A stretch of DNA of 64,000 nt. It comes from Yoonia sp. F2084L. Its GTDB lineage: Bacteria > Pseudomonadota > Alphaproteobacteria > Rhodobacterales > Rhodobacteraceae. A program made the translations under genes and the position numbers. This document shows, piece after piece, positions 59,154 to 64,000 of this stretch. The notes beneath the pieces are model-generated. The model saw only the letters and a program-made list of their open reading frames with translations, was not told the DNA's origin and made no database searches. Every line of letters begins with the position of its first letter. Within the stretch, counting starts at the first letter, position 1. The stretch lies in contig NZ_JALKAH010000005.1 in NCBI RefSeq assembly GCF_023015625.1, forward strand, positions 434,001 to 498,000, read 5' to 3'.

Positions 59154-60155
59154 ATGCACCCTTTTCCATTCTCTGCCATCGTCGGCCAGGACGAGATGAA
59201 ACAAGCGATGATCCTGACCGCGATTGACGCCAGCATCGGTGGCGTTTTGGTGTTTGGCGACCGGGGAACAGGTAAATCGACTGCGGTACGGGCGTTGGCC
59301 GCATTGTTGCCGCCGATCAAAGCGATCAAAGGCTGCCCAATCAACAGCGCAAAGGCGAAAGATGTCCCCGAATGGGCCAACGTGTCCGCCAAACGCGCAC
59401 AAGACATGCCCACGCCTGTTGTCGATCTGCCCCTCGGCGCGACCGAGGATCGGGTAACCGGCGCGCTGGATATCGAAAAGGCGCTGACCAAGGGTGAAAA
59501 GGCCTTTCAACCCGGTTTGCTGGCGCGTGCCAATCGCGGCTATCTATACATCGACGAAGTGAACCTGCTTGAAGATCATATCGTTGATCTGTTGCTCGAC
59601 GTGGCGCAGTCCGGCGAAAACGTGGTTGAACGCGAAGGGCTTTCGATCCGCCACCCGGCACGGTTTGTACTGGTTGGATCAGGCAACCCTGAGGAGGGCG
59701 AACTGCGCCCGCAACTGTTGGATCGTTTCGGTCTATCGGTTGAAGTCGCCTCGCCCAAAGAGGTCGAAACCCGCGTCGAAGTGATCAAACGCCGCGATGC
59801 GTTTGAAAATGATAACGCCGCCTTCATGCTGCGGTGGCAAGCCGAAGACGCCGCCATTCGCGACCGGGTTTTGAAGGCACGCAAGGCCCTTGCGAAGCTC
59901 AAAACACCGGAAAAAACGCTGACAGATGTGGCGGAACTCTGCCTTGCGCTGGGCTCTGACGGGTTGCGCGGTGAATTGACGCTGTTGAAAGCCGCTCGCG
60001 CCTATGCCGCTTGGCGCGATGACACGGCACTGACCCGTGCGCATGTCCGCGAGGTAGCCCCGATGGCCCTGCGCCATCGCCTGCGCCGCGATCCGTTGGA
60101 CGAGGCTGGCAGCGGCACACGCGTCGCCCGCACGGTGGAAGAAGTCCTTGGCTAG
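59154..60155 (+). CDS. bchI: Magnesium chelatase ATPase subunit I
   Basis: A 333-residue AAA+ ATPase: Walker A LVFGDRGTGKSTAVRALAAL, Walker B and its insert in YIDEVNLLEDHIVDLLLDVA, sensor 1 LVGSGNPEEGELRPQLLDRF. It drives insertion of magnesium into protoporphyrin IX with BchD and BchH (BchH is not in the window). I chose the ATG at 59154; an upstream TTG at 59139 overlaps crtA. It overlaps bchD by eight bases. Confidence 0.96.
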   Translation: MHPFPFSAIVGQDEMKQAMILTAIDASIGGVLVFGDRGTGKSTAVRALAALLPPIKAIKGCPINSAKAKDVPEWANVSAKRAQDMPTPVVDLPLGATEDRVTGALDIEKALTKGEKAFQPGLLARANRGYLYIDEVNLLEDHIVDLLLDVAQSGENVVEREGLSIRHPARFVLVGSGNPEEGELRPQLLDRFGLSVEVASPKEVETRVEVIKRRDAFENDNAAFMLRWQAEDAAIRDRVLKARKALAKLKTPEKTLTDVAELCLALGSDGLRGELTLLKAARAYAAWRDDTALTRAHVREVAPMALRHRLRRDPLDEAGSGTRVARTVEEVLG

Positions 60156-61779
60156 TCAAAGCTGGACCCACGCGACGCTTGCATTGCAGCTACTGCGGCT
60201 TGATCCGGGGCTTGGAGGCATTTGCATTCGGGCGCGCGTCGGCCCGGTGCGCGACAGGCTGACCCGGCTTATTGAACCGACCGCACGGCGCTTGCACCCG
60301 GCCATTTCAGATGAGGCCCTTTTTGGCGGGCTTGATCTGTCTGCTACTTTGGCAAGCGGGCATTTGGTGCAGGAAAAAGGGCTTCTCGCTACCCCCGGCC
60401 CGCTGGTCTTGGCAATGGCAGAGCGTACAACAACCGGCCTTGCCGCCCGTCTGGCTGTTGCTTTGGACAAAGGTGATCAGCATTATCTTATCGCGCTGGA
60501 CGAAGGGGTGGAACCTGACGAATGTCTAAACCCAAAATTGGCAGAACGTTTGGCTTTTCATGTTGATCTGTCTGATTGCAGTTTGGCTGATACTGAAGTC
60601 CCCACACAGACGTTCAAATCGACGGTCCATTTGCGGGAAATAGAAGTACGGCCTAAAATCATTGTGCAGATCACCCGCATCTCAGAAGAGCTTGGCATCG
60701 ACAGCATGCGCGCACCGCTATTTGCGATCCGTACCGCGCGGGCGCTTGCGGCACTGCATGGCCATGATCGCGTAACCTTGGATGATGTTGAAATCGCCTG
60801 CGCGCTGACACTGGCGCACCGTGCGACCCGTATTCCCGAACCGCAAACGCAGGAAGACCCACCAGCACCGCCACCCGATCAAAGCGACGACAGCAATTCC
60901 GACGAAACCCTTGATCTGCCGGATGAGCTGCTTTTGGACGCAGTCCGCGCACTCTTGCCTGACAATCTGCTTGATCAACTGGCAGCCCAAAAAGCCCGTG
61001 CGGGTCGGGGCAATGGCACGGGTGCGGCGCGCAAAGGCAACCGGCGTGGCCGACCCTTGCCGTCACGGGCGGGACGGATCAGCGATGGTGCGCGGATTGA
61101 TATTATCGGCACATTGCGGGCAGCGGCCCCGTGGCAAACGATCAGGCGCGACGCGACGGGGCGTGAGGGCTTGCAGATCAGACCTGCCGACATTCGGATC
61201 AAGCGGTTCGAGGAAAAGTCTGACAGGCTGTTGATCTTTACGGTTGATGCATCCGGGTCGTCAGCCCTGACACGGTTGGCCGAGGCAAAAGGTGCGGTGG
61301 AATTATTGCTGGCCCAGGCGTACGCCCGCCGAGATCATGTCGCGTTAGTGGCGTTTCGTGGGACGGAAGCAGAACTGCTGCTACCACCAACGCGTTCGCT
61401 TGTTCAGACAAAGCGTCGGCTTGCCGCGCTACCGGGCGGTGGTGGCACGCCACTTGCTGCTGGCATGTTGACCGCGTTTGAGCAGGCAACCAAAGCCACC
61501 AGACGCGGTTTGACCCCAACGATTGCAATCCTTACCGATGGGCGCGCCAATATCGCGCTTGATGGACGGGCTGATCGCAAACAAGCCGCGACAGACGCCC
61601 AACAAATCGCCCGCGTGCTGCGTGCCCATAAGACCGACGCGATCGTCATCGACACTGGTAACAGGCCAGAGCCCGCATTGCGCAACCTAGCGCAAACACT
61701 GGACGCCGCTTATTTGCCGCTGCCACGCGCCGATGCGGAACGACTTTCGAAATCAGTCGCCACCGCGTTGGGCGACTGA
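60148..61779 (+). CDS. bchD: Magnesium chelatase subunit D
   Basis: A 543-residue protein. The N-terminal AAA+-like half lacks an intact P-loop, as usual; an acidic, proline-rich linker follows (about residues 230-270), then a von Willebrand A domain with the MIDAS motif DASGSS at about 367 and ALPGGGGTPLAAG. It is the platform subunit for BchI. The start is TTG at 60148, inside the bchI stop region; no ATG exists nearby. The end overlaps bchO by one base (TGATG). Confidence 0.94.
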   Translation: MASQSWTHATLALQLLRLDPGLGGICIRARVGPVRDRLTRLIEPTARRLHPAISDEALFGGLDLSATLASGHLVQEKGLLATPGPLVLAMAERTTTGLAARLAVALDKGDQHYLIALDEGVEPDECLNPKLAERLAFHVDLSDCSLADTEVPTQTFKSTVHLREIEVRPKIIVQITRISEELGIDSMRAPLFAIRTARALAALHGHDRVTLDDVEIACALTLAHRATRIPEPQTQEDPPAPPPDQSDDSNSDETLDLPDELLLDAVRALLPDNLLDQLAAQKARAGRGNGTGAARKGNRRGRPLPSRAGRISDGARIDIIGTLRAAAPWQTIRRDATGREGLQIRPADIRIKRFEEKSDRLLIFTVDASGSSALTRLAEAKGAVELLLAQAYARRDHVALVAFRGTEAELLLPPTRSLVQTKRRLAALPGGGGTPLAAGMLTAFEQATKATRRGLTPTIAILTDGRANIALDGRADRKQAATDAQQIARVLRAHKTDAIVIDTGNRPEPALRNLAQTLDAAYLPLPRADAERLSKSVATALGD

Positions 61780-62624
61780 TGCGCTGGCCGGACGATACCA
61801 AGGACTGGCCTCTGACGGCCTATTCGCGGCGCGTTCTGCACCGTCCCCATCGTTGGCATATTCAGGAACACGGGGAAGGGCCGCTGATCTTGCTGATCCA
61901 TGGCGCGGGCGGTGCCACACAGAGTTTCCGGGGCCTGTTTCCCCTGCTGGCCCAAACCCATCACGTTGTCGCCGTTGATTTGCCGGGGCAAGGGTTTACG
62001 CAACTCGGCGCCCAGCAACGCTGCGGGCTGGATCATATGGCCGAGGATCTACTGGCGCTGTGTCGGAACCAGGGATGGACGCCCGACGTTGTGGTTGGAC
62101 ATTCCGCCGGTGCGGCGGTCGCCCTGCGCATGTGGGAACTTGGGATGCAAATGAACAATGGCATTGTGGGCATCAATGCAGCGCTTGGGAATTTCAAAGG
62201 CGTTGCAGGATGGCTGTTCCCCATGATGGCCAAGGCCTTGGCCGTCACACCCTTTAGTGCTGGGATTTTTGCCAGTACAACCACGCGCAGCAGTGTGCGG
62301 GGTCTGGTGCAGGGCACGGGATCAAAGCTCGATCCGGAAGGGCTGGATTTTTATTATCGGTTGGCGACGGACCGGGGCCATGTGGATGCGACGCTGTCGA
62401 TGATGGCGCAGTGGTCATTGGATGGATTGTTGGCACGGCTGGATAAGATTGATGTACCCGTGCATCTGATAACCGGAATGGCAGACAAGGCGGTCCCGCC
62501 TCACGTCAGCAGAGATGCGGCAGGCCTGTTACCGAACGCAGAACTGACCGAATTGGCCGGGTTAGGACATCTGGCGCATGAGGAAGACCCGGAAACCTTG
62601 GCACGCCTGATCATAAAAACGTAA
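61779..62624 (+). CDS. bchO: Alpha/beta-hydrolase-like magnesium chelatase accessory protein BchO
   Basis: A 281-residue alpha/beta hydrolase. The oxyanion region is LLIHGAGGATQSFRGLFPLL, the nucleophile elbow VVVGHSAGAAVALRM, and the last catalytic histidine GLGHLAHEEDP. BchO usually lies in the bchIDO operon and is thought to assist magnesium insertion; its reaction is unproven. It ends at a bidirectional hairpin before cycA. Confidence 0.92.
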   Translation: MRWPDDTKDWPLTAYSRRVLHRPHRWHIQEHGEGPLILLIHGAGGATQSFRGLFPLLAQTHHVVAVDLPGQGFTQLGAQQRCGLDHMAEDLLALCRNQGWTPDVVVGHSAGAAVALRMWELGMQMNNGIVGINAALGNFKGVAGWLFPMMAKALAVTPFSAGIFASTTTRSSVRGLVQGTGSKLDPEGLDFYYRLATDRGHVDATLSMMAQWSLDGLLARLDKIDVPVHLITGMADKAVPPHVSRDAAGLLPNAELTELAGLGHLAHEEDPETLARLIIKT

Positions 62625-62625
62625 A

Positions 62626-62653
62626 GGGCCGCCAGAGTTTCCTCTGACGGCCC
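62626..62653. terminator. Bidirectional terminator between bchO and cycA
   Basis: GGGCCGCCAGAG (62626-62637) pairs with CTCTGACGGCCC (62642-62653) through 12 positions with one mismatch and a 4-base loop. It lies between two convergent genes. T runs are short on both sides. Confidence 0.7.
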
Positions 62654-62674
62654 ATAAATCAGTGATGCGGTTGC

Positions 62675-63121
62675 CTATTCTTCCGCAACAAATGTCGCGA
62701 GGTAAGCATACAGGTCATAGGCCTGTTCTTCCTGACGGACCTGATAGGCCATCTTGCCGCGCGCACGGCGGTTGTCGAGTGTTTCACGCAACCACCCTGT
62801 CGGATCCTGAACGTAGCCAACGAAAGCTTCTTCGGTCCAAACGGTTTCTGCCTCGCCAAGTTCGATCAGCGCGTCGCTGTAACGGAAGTCTTCAACAGAA
62901 CCCATTGTGCGACCTGCGATAGCGTAAAGGTTTGGACCTGTGCGGGCGTTACGGCCTGCGAGCACCTCACCCGAGGCGTCAGCAACAACGTGGCACGCCA
63001 CACACTGGCGGTTGAACTGTTCTTCGCCAGAGGCAACGTCGCCTTGGGAAGACGCATGGCCATCAGCAAATGCGGGTGCGGAAAGGACAGCAAAAGCTGC
63101 TGCGATTGTAAACTTCTTCAT
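62675..63121 (-). CDS. cycA: Cytochrome c2 (reaction-centre electron donor)
   Basis: A 148-residue secreted c-type cytochrome. Signal MKKFTIAAAFAVLSAPAFAD; haem motif CVACH in FNRQCVACHVV; axial methionine in RARGKMAYQVR; the closing EEQAYDLYAYLATF is typical of c2. It carries electrons between the bc1 complex and the reaction centre or oxidase. It is next to hemA and bchIDO in the photosynthesis cluster. A c551-type annotation would be an equivalent name. Confidence 0.9.
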   Translation of the reverse strand: MKKFTIAAAFAVLSAPAFADGHASSQGDVASGEEQFNRQCVACHVVADASGEVLAGRNARTGPNLYAIAGRTMGSVEDFRYSDALIELGEAETVWTEEAFVGYVQDPTGWLRETLDNRRARGKMAYQVRQEEQAYDLYAYLATFVAEE

Positions 63122-63233
63122 GATCGTATCCTCTTCGATCTAATTTCGGTGACCGTTCGCCCCAGTCGATCTGTAATGTAACGCGGGAAACGGGGCGGTC
63201 CACCCCTGTATGCAAAAGAATGCGTGATTGGCG

Positions 63234-64000
63234 TTATGCCACCGCATGCGCCAAAGCACACTGTCTCCACAAAACCCTTAAAGCATTGATAAGATGATCA
63301 ATATCAGCATCAGTATGAAGGGGCGATGGTGTGAACCGCAACCGCTCAGTTCCCTTCGGAACCGTTGGATAATTGATGGGTTGCACATAAATATCCCATT
63401 CGCGCATCAGATAATCGGCCAACATACGAGTCTTAACCGGGTCACCAATCATGACCGGAACGATATGGCTTTCGTTCTCCATGTGCGGAATGCCTTCGCG
63501 ATCCAGTGATGCGCGCAAGCGCGCCACCTGGCGGCGCTGTTGGGCGCGCTCGAACTCGGATTGCTTGAGATATGCGATGGATGTCCGCGCCGCTGCTGCA
63601 ACCGCCGGTGGCAGTGCCGTTGTAAAGATAAACCCGGACGCAAAACTGCGGATAAAGTCACAAAGCGCCGCTGATCCGGTGATATAGCCGCCGACAACGC
63701 CGAAAGCTTTGCCCAAAGTGCCTTCGATAAGCGTGATCCGATCTGCCAGCCCTTCGCGTTCGCTAACACCACCACCGCGCGGGCCATACATGCCAACGGC
63801 GTGTACCTCGTCCAGGTATGTCATGGCACCATATTTTTCAGCGACTTCGACGATTTCCTTAATGGGGGCGATATCGCCATCCATCGAGTAGACGCTTTCA
63901 AAAGCAACGATCTTTGGCACATCAGCGGGCAAACAGCGCAGCTTCATTTCCAGATCGTGTACGTCATTGTGTTTCCAGATGACCTTCTGCGCGCGGCTAT
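63234..64000 (-). CDS. hemA: 5-Aminolevulinate synthase (partial, N-terminus beyond the window)
   Basis: The C-terminal 254 or so residues of ALA synthase, open at the right window edge ([17 protein letters not shown] is the first visible part). PLP-enzyme motifs are [20 protein letters not shown] and, with the pyridoxal lysine, [20 protein letters not shown]. It condenses glycine and succinyl-CoA to 5-aminolevulinate, the first step of haem and bacteriochlorophyll synthesis. Its promoter is outside the window; no strong terminator is seen before cycA, 112 bases downstream. Confidence 0.95.
   Translation of the reverse strand, partial: SRAQKVIWKHNDVHDLEMKLRCLPADVPKIVAFESVYSMDGDIAPIKEIVEVAEKYGAMTYLDEVHAVGMYGPRGGGVSEREGLADRITLIEGTLGKAFGVVGGYITGSAALCDFIRSFASGFIFTTALPPAVAAAARTSIAYLKQSEFERAQQRRQVARLRASLDREGIPHMENESHIVPVMIGDPVKTRMLADYLMREWDIYVQPINYPTVPKGTERLRFTPSPLHTDADIDHLINALRVLWRQCALAHAVA

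Noticed and set aside
63122-63233. PpsR site upstream of cycA
   Set aside because: No TGT-N12-ACA element occurs in this 112-base gap; cycA may be transcribed with hemA or use another promoter.

Overview
The window looks like chromosome of a marine alphaproteobacterium of the roseobacter group (Rhodobacteraceae) that makes bacteriochlorophyll, that is, an aerobic anoxygenic phototroph. The evidence is a light-harvesting 2 operon (pucBAC), one flank of a photosynthesis gene cluster (tspO, crtB, crtI, crtA, bchI, bchD, bchO, cytochrome c2, hemA) and PpsR-type palindromes (TGT-N12-ACA) before both sets. A Loktanella/Yoonia-like genus is possible but cannot be fixed from this sequence alone. No tRNA, rRNA, CRISPR array, insertion sequence or phage gene was seen.

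Layout, left to right. (1) 1-4109: a partial ROK repressor divergent from a fructose-type ABC importer (frcBCA), with a hairpin attenuator after frcB. (2) 4133-9685: a tight five-gene leftward operon encoding what looks like a complete lipid-linked D-arabinofuranose donor pathway plus one arabinofuranosyltransferase-like enzyme, the counterpart of the mycobacterial DprE1/DprE2/UbiA system. (3) 9857-13310: the puc operon pucB-pucA-pucC, followed by a translationally coupled gene for an unusual basic protein built of 25-residue tandem repeats. (4) 13311-20385: a LacI-type regulator divergent from a TctABC transporter and a SauS/SauT pair, probably for sulfoacetate uptake and activation. (5) 20395-26680: urea ABC importer urtABCDE with a small secreted cysteine-containing protein inserted between urtB and urtC. 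(6) 26987-32849: an amidohydrolase lipoprotein, then a dimethylglycine-dehydrogenase-like flavoprotein divergent from a non-pyrrolysine MttB-family methyltransferase. (7) 32846-48637: a surface-polysaccharide region with bacillosamine-type sugar genes (PglC/D/E/F-like), UDP-sugar dehydrogenase and epimerase, a glycosyltransferase, a Wzc-like autokinase, YjbH/YjbF/YjbE-like proteins and a Wza-like export lipoprotein. No Wzx flippase or Wzy polymerase is inside the window. (8) 48648-55231: paired M16 peptidase subunits, an HU protein, and a purine-salvage pair (adenine deaminase, AMP nucleosidase). (9) 55274-64000: the photosynthesis gene cluster flank.

Functionally, hemA feeds tetrapyrrole synthesis, BchI/BchD are two subunits of magnesium chelatase, BchO is thought to assist it, CrtB/CrtI/CrtA make spheroidenone-type carotenoids, the c2 cytochrome re-reduces the reaction centre, and PucBA (inserted by PucC) form the peripheral antenna. 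The PucA sequence carries Phe44 and Leu45, the pair found in low-wavelength LH3-type antennae, so a blue-shifted LH2 is predicted. The items most worth following up are the repeat protein of the puc operon, the D-arabinofuranose operon, and the antenna substitutions.
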